This document shows, in pieces, positions 17,673-26,259 of a DNA stretch of 64,000 bases. The translations under genes were made by a program, and so were the position numbers. The stretch is from assembly GCF_025141175.1 (NCBI RefSeq), contig NZ_CP081155.1:654001-718000 (forward strand), read 5' to 3'. Below the pieces are notes generated by a model. The model had not been told where the DNA came from and did no database searches. It saw nothing but the letters and a program-made list of their open reading frames with translations. The number at the start of each line of letters is the position of its first letter. Position 1 is the stretch's first letter. This DNA is from Jannaschia sp. M317. Lineage in GTDB: Bacteria; Pseudomonadota; Alphaproteobacteria; Rhodobacterales; Rhodobacteraceae.

Positions 17673-18664
17673 TCTTGTGCGCGGCTCCGGTCGCCGCCGA
17701 GACGATCCGCATCGCCACCTATCATGCAGAGCTGAGCCGCAAGGGCCCCGCCGTCCTGCTGCGCGACCTGACCGCGGGCAAGGACGCGCAGGTCGATGCC
17801 GTGCTGACGGTCATCGCGGCGGCGCAGGCGGATATCTTGCTGCTGCTGGATGTGGATTGGGATTTTGGCGGGGCGGCGGTCGCCGCGCTTGTCGACGGGC
17901 TGGGCGCCCGCGGGCTGGCCTATCCGCATCAGGTCGCGCTGGCCCCGAATGCGGGGGTGCCCAGCGGGTTCGACCTGGATGGCAACGGGAGGCTGGGCGA
18001 GGGGCGTGACGCCTTGGGTTATGGCCGGTTCACCGGCGATGGCGGCATGGCACTGCTGTCGCGGCTGCCGCTTGGGCAGATCACGGATCACTCTGCGGTG
18101 CTCTGGTCCGAGGTCAGCGCGGCGCCCGCCGCCGTTCTGCCTGTGGGCGCGGCGGCGGTGGTGCCCTTGGCTTCGGTCGCGCAGTGGGAAGTGTCGGTTC
18201 CCTTGGGCGATGGCGTGCTGACGCTTTTGACGTTGAATGCCAATACGCCGGTGTTCGACGGGCCCGAAGATCGCAACGGCCTGCGCAACGCCGACGAACT
18301 GGCCTTTGTCGCGGGATTGGCGGGTGCGGTCCCGCGGCCCGTGGTTCTGGGGCGTGCCAACATTGATCCCATGGACGGCGAAGGCGACCGCGCCGCGTTG
18401 CGCAGGCTTTTGGAACACCCGGCCTTGTCCGACCCGGAACCGACTGGGCAGGGGGGCGGGGGCGACCACGCGGGCGACCCGGCGCTGGACACCGTCGATT
18501 GGGAGGGGCCGGGCCCCCTGCGGGTGGATTACATCCTGCCGTCCCGTGATCTGCGGGTCATCGATTCGGGCGTGATCTGGCCTGCACCGGACGATCCCCT
18601 GGCCGACGTGGTTCGGACCGCCAGCCGGGGGCGGCTGGTCTGGGTCGATGTCTCGCTTCCTTGA
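17540..18664 (+). CDS. Endonuclease/exonuclease/phosphatase-fold exported protein, probably inactive
   Basis: Secreted member of the EEP superfamily: a hydrophobic export segment (GLLAGLILCAAPVAA) followed by TIRIATYHAELSRKGPAVLLRDL, DLDGNGRLGEGRDALGYGRF, GGMALLSRLPL, VFDGPEDRNGLRN and RVDYILPS. Three places that normally carry catalytic residues differ: LGRAN where GDxN is expected, LNANTPVF where a His-Pro-Thr type motif is expected, and ASRGRLVW where Asp/Ser-His is expected. The only standard in-frame start is the ATG at 17540, which overlaps the upstream gene by 133 bp and gives an odd N-terminus; a CTG at 17669 or TTG at 17675 would start just at or after the export segment. So the start is uncertain and the protein may be a non-catalytic relative. 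Confidence 0.65.
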   Translation: MGLPSCIAIPARHRDAAAGPDDLQKTPSLWRRACRRGPGLLAGLILCAAPVAAETIRIATYHAELSRKGPAVLLRDLTAGKDAQVDAVLTVIAAAQADILLLLDVDWDFGGAAVAALVDGLGARGLAYPHQVALAPNAGVPSGFDLDGNGRLGEGRDALGYGRFTGDGGMALLSRLPLGQITDHSAVLWSEVSAAPAAVLPVGAAAVVPLASVAQWEVSVPLGDGVLTLLTLNANTPVFDGPEDRNGLRNADELAFVAGLAGAVPRPVVLGRANIDPMDGEGDRAALRRLLEHPALSDPEPTGQGGGGDHAGDPALDTVDWEGPGPLRVDYILPSRDLRVIDSGVIWPAPDDPLADVVRTASRGRLVWVDVSLP

Positions 18665-18722
18665 CGGGCCGCGGGGCAGGGCCTAGTCCGTTGCGCGCAT
18701 CTTCATCGAAAGGCCCAGTGAC

Positions 18723-19826
18723 ATGGCAAACACCCTTCTGATCCTGCCCGGCGACGGCATCGGCCCCGAGGTCATGACCGAGGTGCGTCGCGTGATCGAC
18801 TGGTTCGGCGCCAATCGCGGTCTGGACTTTGAGGTTTCCGAGGATCTGGTCGGCGGGGCCGCCTATGACGCCCACGGCACGCCCCTGCACGATGACACCA
18901 TGGCCAAGGCTCAAGAGGTGGACGCCGTTCTGCTGGGTGCCGTTGGCGGGCCGAAGTACGACAACCTCGATTTCTCGGTCAAGCCGGAGCGGGGGCTGCT
19001 GCGTTTGCGCAAGGAAATGGACCTGTTCTCGAACCTGCGCCCGGCGCAGTGCTTTGACGCGCTGGCCGATTTTTCGTCGTTGAAGAAAGACATCGTCTCG
19101 GGCCTCGATATCATGATCGTGCGCGAACTGACGTCGGGCGTCTATTTCGGCGAGCCGCGCGGCATCCATACCGAGGGCAACGAACGCGTCGGCATCAACA
19201 CGCAGCGCTACACCGAATCCGAGATCGCGCGCGTTGCGCGGTCAGCTTTCGAACTGGCCAAGAAGCGCGGCAACAAGGTCTGCTCCATGGAGAAGGCCAA
19301 CGTGATGGAATCGGGTATCCTGTGGCGCGACGTGGTGCAGGAAATCCACGACGCCGAGTATCCCGAAGTCGAGCTGAGCCACATGTACGCCGACAACGGG
19401 GCCATGCAGCTGGTGCGCGCGCCCAAGCAGTTCGACGTCATCGTGACCGACAACCTGTTCGGCGACGTCCTGTCCGATTGTGCGGCGATGCTGACCGGGT
19501 CGCTGGGGATGCTGCCGTCTGCCTCGTTGGGTCTGCCCATGGAAAATGGCAAGCCGAAGGCGCTGTATGAGCCGGTCCACGGGTCCGCGCCCGACATCAC
19601 CGGGCAGGGCAAGGCCAACCCGATCGCCTGTATTCTCAGCTTTGCCATGGCGTTGCGCTATTCCTTCGACGAGGGCGCGAATGCCGACCTGTTGGAGGGC
19701 GCGGTCGAAAAGGTGCTGGCCGACGGCGTGCGCACGGCGGATCTGATGGGACCCGATGGCGGTACGGCGGTCAGCACGACCGGCATGGGCGATGCGATCC
19801 TGGCGGCCCTCGACGCGGCTGCCTGA
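18723..19826 (+). CDS. leuB: 3-isopropylmalate dehydrogenase LeuB
   Basis: Oxidatively decarboxylates 3-isopropylmalate with NAD in leucine synthesis. The 367-residue protein has [10 protein letters not shown] at the N-terminus, the substrate site [30 protein letters not shown], the Tyr/Lys catalytic region and the Mg site [19 protein letters not shown], and the C-terminal [18 protein letters not shown]. Usual length. Its ribosome binding site is AAAGG. Confidence 0.97.
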   Translation: MANTLLILPGDGIGPEVMTEVRRVIDWFGANRGLDFEVSEDLVGGAAYDAHGTPLHDDTMAKAQEVDAVLLGAVGGPKYDNLDFSVKPERGLLRLRKEMDLFSNLRPAQCFDALADFSSLKKDIVSGLDIMIVRELTSGVYFGEPRGIHTEGNERVGINTQRYTESEIARVARSAFELAKKRGNKVCSMEKANVMESGILWRDVVQEIHDAEYPEVELSHMYADNGAMQLVRAPKQFDVIVTDNLFGDVLSDCAAMLTGSLGMLPSASLGLPMENGKPKALYEPVHGSAPDITGQGKANPIACILSFAMALRYSFDEGANADLLEGAVEKVLADGVRTADLMGPDGGTAVSTTGMGDAILAALDAAA

Positions 19827-19852
19827 GGCGCGCGCCCGGATACTTTGATGGG

Positions 19853-19868
19853 GGCCGGTGCACCGGCC
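19853..19868 (+). terminator. Hairpin after leuB
   Basis: GGCCGGTGCACCGGCC is a perfect 16-base palindrome 26 bp after leuB without a following T-run. It may end or stabilise the leuB transcript. The rest of the 245-bp gap up to the EamA gene shows nothing else. Confidence 0.35.
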
Positions 19869-20071
19869 TCCGTCGCGGCAGAACTTGGCAGTCGTCTTGG
19901 AGAACCCGATGCCGGATCGTGGGCCGTTCCGCGAAATCCGCCGGAAAACCACGTGATCCGCACGCCCCCCTTGAGACATGCCCCCGGACCGCGCTAAGGC
20001 CGAAGAAACACCGATTCACAGCCGCACGTCCGGGGAGGGGCGTCGCGGTGCAGACCCCGCCCGGAGCGCCC

Positions 20072-21046
20072 ATGCCCGACCGTACCTCTCCGCTATCCGG
20101 TATTCTGCTGGCGCTTCTGGCGTTCGCTGCCTTTTCGACCCACGATATCGCGGTAAAGATGCTGGGCGGCGGCTATGCCGTTTTCCAGATCCTGTTCTTC
20201 AGCGTTCTGCTGACCTTTCCGTTGGTGGTGATGATGCTGCTGCGGGACAATCAGCAGGGAACCCTGATCCCGGTGCACCCATGGTGGACGGCGCTGCGAA
20301 CCGTGTCGGCGGTGATCACGGGCTTTTCCGCGTTTTATGCGTTCTCGGTCCTGCCGTTGGCGCAGGTCTATGCGATCATCTTTGCCTCGCCTCTGATCAT
20401 CACCTTGCTGTCGATCCCGATCCTCGGAGAGCGGGTCGGCCTGCATCGCGGTGGGGCGGTCATCGTTGGTCTGGCCGGCGTGATCATCGTCTTGCGCCCT
20501 GCCGATCTGGACCTTGGGCTGGGTCATATGGCGGCCCTGACCGCTGCCTTCTTTGGTGCATTGGCCGCCGTCATCATGCGCAAGATCGGGCGGGATGAGC
20601 GGACAGCGGTGATGATGCTCTATCCGATGATGGCGAATTTCGTGATCATGGGGGCGCTGATGCCCTTCGTCTATCGGCCGATGCCCCTGCCGGATCTGGG
20701 CCTGTGGGTGATGATGGCGGTTCTGGCCTTTGCCGCCTCTGTCGCGTTGATCCATGCCTATCGTCGCGCCGAAGCGGTCCTGGTCGCGCCGATGCAGTAT
20801 TCCCAGATCCTGTGGGCTGCGCTTTATGGCTGGTGGTTCTTTGACGAGACGATCGATCTGGTGACCGGTCTGGGCGCGGCGGTCATCATTGCATCGGGCC
20901 TGTATATCGTTCTGCGCGAGGGGCGGGGCCGGTCGAACAATTCGCCGGTGTTGCGGACACGGTCGCGGGCCGAAACCGGTACCGCGCCGCGCATCTCTCC
21001 GATGCTGTCGGACGAGGACCGGACAGTGCCGCAGGACCGCTCTTAA
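20072..21046 (+). CDS. EamA family (DMT superfamily) transporter
   Basis: 324-residue inner-membrane protein with ten helices in two EamA repeats (GILLALLAFAAFSTHDIAVK; VYAIIFASPLIITLLSIPILGE; AAVIIASGLYIVLRE), followed by a 45-residue polar C-terminal tail. The ATG chosen has CGGAG upstream; the open frame before it is non-hydrophobic. Likely a metabolite exporter of unknown substrate. Confidence 0.85.
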   Translation: MPDRTSPLSGILLALLAFAAFSTHDIAVKMLGGGYAVFQILFFSVLLTFPLVVMMLLRDNQQGTLIPVHPWWTALRTVSAVITGFSAFYAFSVLPLAQVYAIIFASPLIITLLSIPILGERVGLHRGGAVIVGLAGVIIVLRPADLDLGLGHMAALTAAFFGALAAVIMRKIGRDERTAVMMLYPMMANFVIMGALMPFVYRPMPLPDLGLWVMMAVLAFAASVALIHAYRRAEAVLVAPMQYSQILWAALYGWWFFDETIDLVTGLGAAVIIASGLYIVLREGRGRSNNSPVLRTRSRAETGTAPRISPMLSDEDRTVPQDRS

Positions 21047-21092
21047 CGTATTGTTAGGGGCAGTGGGCTATCCTTCGGAGGAAGGAGCGCCC

Positions 21093-21701
21093 ATGCCCGA
21101 ATCCCCTCGTACGGATTGGCGTCTTGATCCGCTGGTGCGGATCGAAAAGCGGCTTTATCCGCTTCAGGCGCGTCTGTTGTTGCAACTTGTGCGTGACCCA
21201 CCCGGGGATGCGGCGCTAGCCGGTGATCTACGGCAGACGGCGGGCGCGCTGCGCGACGTGCAGGCCAGGTATTTCGATGCCGCCGATGTGCGCCTGCCGG
21301 TCGACGTTCTGGGCGGCTGCCTCGCCCTTGCGCGCGCCTTCGAAGGACGCGCCGCAGAGCTGGAGGCTGAGGGACCGTTGGCCCGTGACTATGCGTCCTG
21401 GTGTTGCGATGTCTTCCCGAAGGCGATCGAAACCTTGATGGACGGCTTGCGAGGGGCCTTTCTCGCCGCGGTCCTTGCCCGGCAGGAAGACGCGCGTCAG
21501 CAGGCGGCCGATGCCGCGCGCGAGGTGCATGCGATTTCGCGTCAGATCCACTTCATCTCGATCAACGCCACGATCGAGGCGGCGCGCGTGGGCGAGATGG
21601 GGCGTGGGTTCGCCGTCATCGGCGATCAGATCCAGACATTGTCACGGGAAACCACGGTCGCGCTCGATCGTCTCAAAGAGACGGTGCAGATGCGGCGATA
21701 G
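21093..21701 (+). CDS. Short soluble MCP-signalling-tip protein
   Basis: 202 residues, no membrane segment and no HAMP domain. The first ~110 residues are helical with no recognised sensor fold. The C-terminal part (about 140-200) is a coiled coil with the methyl-accepting chemotaxis hairpin-tip consensus: FISINATIEAARVGEMGRGF followed by AVIGDQIQTLS, the CheA/CheW contact region. The protein ends soon after the tip, so the returning helix of a normal receptor is missing. It might interact with CheW/CheA or act as a regulator of that kind; function unknown. GAAGGAG precedes the ATG. Confidence 0.72.
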   Translation: MPESPRTDWRLDPLVRIEKRLYPLQARLLLQLVRDPPGDAALAGDLRQTAGALRDVQARYFDAADVRLPVDVLGGCLALARAFEGRAAELEAEGPLARDYASWCCDVFPKAIETLMDGLRGAFLAAVLARQEDARQQAADAAREVHAISRQIHFISINATIEAARVGEMGRGFAVIGDQIQTLSRETTVALDRLKETVQMRR

Positions 21702-21772
21702 GCCCTTGCCCTGCCGCGCGCCTGTCGATAAGTCCGGCGCATTCGATCCCGAGGATGTCGGGGTCGTCCGGT

Positions 21773-21849
21773 CGGGCAGTGGCGCAGCCTGGTAGCGCAC
21801 CTGCTTCGGGAGCAGGGGGTCGGAGGTTCGAATCCTCTCTGCCCGACCA
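21773..21849 (+). tRNA. tRNA-Pro (anticodon CGG)
   Basis: 77-nt cloverleaf: acceptor CGGGCAG/CTGCCCG, D-arm GCGCAGCCTGGTAGCGC, anticodon stem CCTGC/GCAGG with loop TTCGGGA (anticodon CGG), T-arm with GGTTCGAATCC, and encoded CCA end. Reads codon CCG. It ends 2 bp before the convergent EamA stop. Confidence 0.96.
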
Positions 21850-21851
21850 AT

Positions 21852-22715
21852 CTATCCCCCTTGTTTGCGATGCCCCGCGCTGTTGCGCGCCATAACGGTG
21901 CTGACCACGATCAGGCCTGCGCCGATCCAGAACCCGGCGCGCGGCACCTCTGCAAAGATCAGCCAACCCACGGTCGTCGACAGGATCAGGCTGCCGTACC
22001 CCAGGATCGCCAGCAGCCCGGCCTCGGCCAGGCGATGGGCCTGCAGAAAACAGACCTGCGCCGATTGTGCGAACAGGCCGATGGCCAGCAGGACGGGCCA
22101 GTCCGAGGGGCCCACAGGCGTCCAGCCGACCCAGGCCAGGGGCGCCGTCGCCAGGGCCAGCCCCGCCGTGTAGACCGTCATCAGAACCACTGTCGGTTGG
22201 TCGCGCAGCTTGCGCGTCACCACGATGGCGGCTGTACCCGCGAACACGGTCGTGGTCAGCGCCAGCAATGCCAGGGTCGAGGTCCCGCCGCCCGGCTCTA
22301 CCGCGATGACAACGCCGATCAGGCCCAGCCCTGCCGCCATCCACCGCCGTGGGCCCGCCCGTTCGGAAAGGAACAGCGCGGCGAGCGCGATCATCATCAA
22401 GGGGCGCGTGAAGTTGATGGCCGTGAACAGGGCAAAGGGCATCCGCGCGATGGCATAGAACGAACAAGTCAGCGCCGTCGTCGACAGGCCCACGCGCAGC
22501 AGGTGCAACCCCGGCGCGCGCGTCTCGGCGAAGCGGGCGCGCGCGAACCAGATCCAGGGTGCGATGACCAACAGGCCCGTCACCGCGCGCAGAAACACAA
22601 GCTGCGCCGCCGGGACGTCCGCGCCCCAGGCCTTGACGATGCTCAGCGCCCAGATGTTGAGCGCCATATCCGCAAACAGCCAGAGCCCGCCGCGCAGGCT
22701 CTCAGACAGGCGCAA
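21852..22715 (-). CDS. EamA family (DMT superfamily) transporter
   Basis: 287-residue membrane protein with ten helices in two EamA repeats (ALFTAINFTRPLMMIALAALFLSE; AILGYGSLILSTTVGWLIFAE). It overlaps the end of the PIG-L gene by 14 bp and belongs to the leftward ROK-PIG-L-EamA operon, so it may export a product of that pathway (inference). Its stop lies directly next to the convergent tRNA-Pro. Confidence 0.84.
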   Translation of the reverse strand: MRLSESLRGGLWLFADMALNIWALSIVKAWGADVPAAQLVFLRAVTGLLVIAPWIWFARARFAETRAPGLHLLRVGLSTTALTCSFYAIARMPFALFTAINFTRPLMMIALAALFLSERAGPRRWMAAGLGLIGVVIAVEPGGGTSTLALLALTTTVFAGTAAIVVTRKLRDQPTVVLMTVYTAGLALATAPLAWVGWTPVGPSDWPVLLAIGLFAQSAQVCFLQAHRLAEAGLLAILGYGSLILSTTVGWLIFAEVPRAGFWIGAGLIVVSTVMARNSAGHRKQGG

Positions 22716-24960
22716 CGAGATTGGCCATCAATCGGAACGCGCCGGGGACCAGCGCATTCATCTGGTGGTGCAGAATCAGGGCGCAATGGGTGTGCCGCCC
22801 CTTGCCGATGTCAGCCGATACCAGCGCGCCGTGCAGCGGCTGCTCATCCGGGTCCGACATCGACAAGAGCGGGGTGTAGGCCGCATCCCAGGACGAGGCG
22901 AAGTACAGCCCGCGTTCCTTGTGCCATCCCTGCCAATCCTGCGGACCAATCGGGTTCGGACCATTCAGTACCGGATGATCCGGAACCAGATGGGTTACGA
23001 CCGCAGCTTCGTCTGTGACCCGCCAGCGCAGCGAAGGTTGACCGACCTGCAGCCGCGCCGGAGGTGCCGCCTCCGGATCCCAGTTGTCCCAGGGGCGGTG
23101 GTAAAGCGTCGTCAGGTTTCCGCCCGCACGCGTCCAGGCGTGGATTGCGGGCATCCGTTCCAACAACCCGGGGCGGAAGCGGAGCGCGAAGATCCCGATC
23201 ACGAGACTGTCGAACTGTGCCAGGGCCGCATCGTCGGCCAGCTGAGCATCCGACAACTCGGTCACGCCCATCCCGATCCGCCTCAGCCAATGGGCCACCC
23301 GGTCGCGTCCGGCACCGATATAGCCGACCCGCGCAGGGGCCAGCGCGACCTCCAACATGGCCAGTCGCAGGATGGCGGGCTGCGCCAGAACGCGGGGTGC
23401 CGTGTGTGCGGCCTGGATCTGTTGGACCGTCAGGGCAGGGGCGTCGTTCAGCAGGACGGGAATCTCATGCAGACCAGGGCGCGCATCGTCTGGGATGGCC
23501 AGTTTGCCGTCGACGATCCGCCAGCCGTCCAGGGTCGCCGCGTCGGGTGACAGGCGCACATCCGGGGCGGGTGCTTTGGTCGAAAGGTTCACGACCTCTG
23601 CCTGAGGGCTCAGGGTCACCGCATCGCCCGGCAGGGCTGCGGGCGTGCGGTCGAAGGGAAGGACCATCGAGATCGCCTCACCCGCAACCTCGGCCATGAC
23701 CGACAGCGCGGGGGCGGGGGGCGACAAAGGCAACCAGGCCTCCGGATAGGGGTCAGAGGTGGTCCCGGGCGCGACCGACAGCCTGTCGCCCTCGGCCGAC
23801 CAGCCAGGGTCCAGCAGCGGCGACACGCTGACCGCTTCGGCGGCCCCTTCGCTGACCTCAAGGATCAGCTGCGCGGGGTCCCCGGGCGCGATCCAGTCGC
23901 GATCCACGGTCGCCCGCACCTCGGTCCCCGAGGCGAGCCAGAGAACGCGGTGCAGTTGCGCGATCTTGGTGGCGACGCGGTGGGCGTGTTCGGGGGCCAC
24001 GGTCGCGTGGCGCAACAGGGCCGTGGCGCGCGCGGCCTCCGGCAGAATTCGGGTGGTGTCCGGAAAGGCGGCGATGGCGGCGTCGCAGGCGGCCTGCGCC
24101 GGGCCAAGGTCCAGATCGGCCAACGACGTTGGCAGGCCGTTGGTCACCGCGGTCTCAACCCCGCCGCCGACCAGATGCAGAGGCCAGTCGTGGGGCACCT
24201 CGGACGGCCAGCGGCCCATCCCCTGTGTGCGGTGCATCGCGCGGGAGTGTTGCCCCATCCGCCCCCAGGTCCAGCCGCTGACCGGGTCGCGGTCGGTTCC
24301 ATGCACCTTGACCGTCGCCTCGGGCGGCGGCAGGTCGTCGTCATAGGCCTGGCCGGCCCCGGACCAGGCCGGCAGGTACAGCTTGGCCACCTGCCAGACC
24401 GGACCCAGATCGGACCCGAACGCGGGATCGGCGGCGGCTTGCATGACCTCATGGGCCAGCAACGTCATGGCGCGGTGGTGGCCATGCTGACCCGGGACGT
24501 CCAGAAACGTCGGGCACAGGATATCTGGCCTGGCCCGCCGCACCACCTGAACGAACCGCGCCAGTGTCCGGTCGCGGCCCCAGCGGTCCAGGGTTTCTTC
24601 GCCGTGTTTGGAAAAGCCGAAGTCGGCGATGTCGCCAGGCCGTTGGCTGAGCCAATACATATCCATGTCGAGACGGGCGGCGGCGGCCTCCATCTCGGCG
24701 GTGCGGAGCGTGCCCAATGCGGCCCCGGCTTCCTGGCCGATATCGTTCTGTCCGCCTTCGCCACGGGTAGAGCAGACATAAGCGATGTGCAGCCCGTCCC
24801 GGAACCGCAACGCGGCCAGCATCGCCGATATCTCATCGTCGGGATGGGCCCCGGACTGCAAGAAGGTGAGCGGCGAGCGCAGGGCGGTCAACGCCTGCCA
24901 AAGTGCCAGGATACGTGGCGCGGCGCGGTCGGCTTCCAGCCGGGTCTGGTCGGGGGTCAT
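22702..24960 (-). CDS. PIG-L family deacetylase with long C-terminal region
   Basis: 752 residues. The N-terminal third is a zinc-dependent N-deacetylase of the PIG-L/LmbE family (de-N-acetylates GlcNAc-type substrates, as in mycothiol and bacillithiol synthesis): AHPDDE near residue 38, CSTRGEGGQNDIGQ and the distal HGHH metal ligand. The middle is beta-rich, and about residues 560-740 look like a Rossmann/GATase-like domain (VGYIGAGRDRVAHWL, FDSLVIGIFALR, GGNLTTLYHRPWD). No signal peptide, so cytoplasmic. The ATG at 24958-24960 has AAAGG upstream and lies 11 bp after the ROK gene. It is a long version compared with single-domain PIG-L proteins (about 230 residues). Confidence 0.85.
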   Translation of the reverse strand: MTPDQTRLEADRAAPRILALWQALTALRSPLTFLQSGAHPDDEISAMLAALRFRDGLHIAYVCSTRGEGGQNDIGQEAGAALGTLRTAEMEAAAARLDMDMYWLSQRPGDIADFGFSKHGEETLDRWGRDRTLARFVQVVRRARPDILCPTFLDVPGQHGHHRAMTLLAHEVMQAAADPAFGSDLGPVWQVAKLYLPAWSGAGQAYDDDLPPPEATVKVHGTDRDPVSGWTWGRMGQHSRAMHRTQGMGRWPSEVPHDWPLHLVGGGVETAVTNGLPTSLADLDLGPAQAACDAAIAAFPDTTRILPEAARATALLRHATVAPEHAHRVATKIAQLHRVLWLASGTEVRATVDRDWIAPGDPAQLILEVSEGAAEAVSVSPLLDPGWSAEGDRLSVAPGTTSDPYPEAWLPLSPPAPALSVMAEVAGEAISMVLPFDRTPAALPGDAVTLSPQAEVVNLSTKAPAPDVRLSPDAATLDGWRIVDGKLAIPDDARPGLHEIPVLLNDAPALTVQQIQAAHTAPRVLAQPAILRLAMLEVALAPARVGYIGAGRDRVAHWLRRIGMGVTELSDAQLADDAALAQFDSLVIGIFALRFRPGLLERMPAIHAWTRAGGNLTTLYHRPWDNWDPEAAPPARLQVGQPSLRWRVTDEAAVVTHLVPDHPVLNGPNPIGPQDWQGWHKERGLYFASSWDAAYTPLLSMSDPDEQPLHGALVSADIGKGRHTHCALILHHQMNALVPGAFRLMANLVAPV

Positions 24961-24971
24961 GAACGGGCCTT

Positions 24972-26138
24972 TCAGGCGGCAAGCGCCGGGGTGAAGGTTC
25001 GGTTGAGCACCAGTGCCGCGGCACCCAGCGTCGCCGCCGTCCGCGAACAGCGACCGACGCGCAGCGCAGGCTGCGGATTGTCGCCGCGCCGCGCGACGGA
25101 CCGCGCGGGCAGGGCGACCGTTTCGGTCAGGTGACGGACGATGCCCTCGGGCATGGCCCCACACAGCAGGATCGTCTGAGGATCCAGCAGGTTTTCGAGG
25201 ATCGCGATGGCCTGTCCGAACGGGTCGCGCGCCGCATCGAGCCAGGCCATCAACGCCGGGTCCCCCGCATCGAACAACGCCTGCAACGCCGGCATGTCGC
25301 GCACGACGCGGCCATGTGCGGCCAGGTGACGTTCGACGGACAGGCGGCTGAGGCATTCCTCCAGGGGTTGCATCCCCTGGGGGGTGGCGACGGGAATGTG
25401 ACCGATTTCCCCGGCGTTTCCAAAGGCACCGGGGACGATCCTGCCGTCCTGCACGATGGCAAGGCCCAGGCCGGTCCCGAAATAGAGGGTCGCAAAGGTG
25501 GTCACGCCTTCGGGCGCCAGCGCGATACGTTCAGAGATCGCGGCGGCGTTGGCGTCGTTTTCAACGGTCACGGCCAGGTCCAGCGCCTGTGCAAAGACCG
25601 CGCGTGCGTCCACGTCTTCCCATCCGGGCAGGTCCGATCCGTCGCCGCGCAGGCCGGTGCGCCCGAATGGACCAGGAAGCGCCACCCCCGCGCCCAACAG
25701 TCGATTGCGGGCCGAGGGTGCGGCGGCCAGGGCCGCGGCCTTCAGGTCGGGCAGGATGGCGGTCACCGCCTGCGGGGTGGCCCGGTCCAGCGGGCGGCGG
25801 TCATGCCAGACAGGCTGGCCGCTCAGATCCATCAAGGCGGCCAGAATCGCACCGGGCCGCACCTCGATCCCCAGGGCAAAGGCCCCGGTCGCGTTCACTG
25901 CATATTGTCGCGCGGGCAGTCCGCGCTTGCCTTGTTGCAGGCCTTCGTCGCGCAAAAGGCCGTCTTGTTCCAACTCGGCGATGATGTTGCTGACGGCCTG
26001 AGTCGACAGACCGGATCGCCGCGCCAGTTCCGCCCGGCCCAAGGCCCCGCCCGCGTGCAGGTGGCCCAGAACAAGCTGTCGGTTATGGTCGCGAGAGCGG
26101 GCGGGCGTGACGCCGCGAGAGGGGGCCTGAGAGGTCAT
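24972..26138 (-). CDS. ROK family transcriptional repressor
   Basis: 388 residues: an N-terminal winged helix (about 15-75; LGRAELARRSGLSTQAVSNI, recognition helix) and a ROK sugar-sensing domain (LGAGVALPGPF; VENDANAAAISE; FGTGLGLAIVQDGRI; GEIGHIPV). The usual zinc motif CxCGxxGC that follows GEIGH in ROK proteins is absent; the sequence there is PQGMQPLEECLS. It is divergent from the sugar ABC importer and shares an operon with the PIG-L deacetylase. It probably senses the imported sugar or a phosphorylated product. The ATG is preferred over an in-frame TTG at 26154-26156. Confidence 0.88.
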   Translation of the reverse strand: MTSQAPSRGVTPARSRDHNRQLVLGHLHAGGALGRAELARRSGLSTQAVSNIIAELEQDGLLRDEGLQQGKRGLPARQYAVNATGAFALGIEVRPGAILAALMDLSGQPVWHDRRPLDRATPQAVTAILPDLKAAALAAAPSARNRLLGAGVALPGPFGRTGLRGDGSDLPGWEDVDARAVFAQALDLAVTVENDANAAAISERIALAPEGVTTFATLYFGTGLGLAIVQDGRIVPGAFGNAGEIGHIPVATPQGMQPLEECLSRLSVERHLAAHGRVVRDMPALQALFDAGDPALMAWLDAARDPFGQAIAILENLLDPQTILLCGAMPEGIVRHLTETVALPARSVARRGDNPQPALRVGRCSRTAATLGAAALVLNRTFTPALAA

Positions 26139-26167
26139 GGGTCGGGAATAACTCAAGACGGTTGTAT

Positions 26168-26184
26168 ACTCAACAATGTTGAGT
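26168..26184. promoter_or_regulatory. 17-bp palindromic operator for the ROK regulator
   Basis: ACTCAACAATGTTGAGT is a perfect palindrome (8-bp arms around one A), lying 30 bp before the ROK start and 76 bp before the ABC binding-protein gene. A half site, AACTCAA, recurs at 26150-26156. Its place between the divergent genes suggests that the ROK protein controls both operons here. Binding is not shown. Confidence 0.65.
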
Positions 26185-26259
26185 TAACCCTTGGTCAGAA
26201 TGTTCGCCCGGCCATGGATCGGGCGGCGCGCCATGCCACGCCAACGGGAGATGACCTTT

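Noticed and set aside
21773..21849. tRNA-Pro as attachment site of an integrated element
   Set aside because: No integrase and no second copy of the tRNA 3' end seen in the window.
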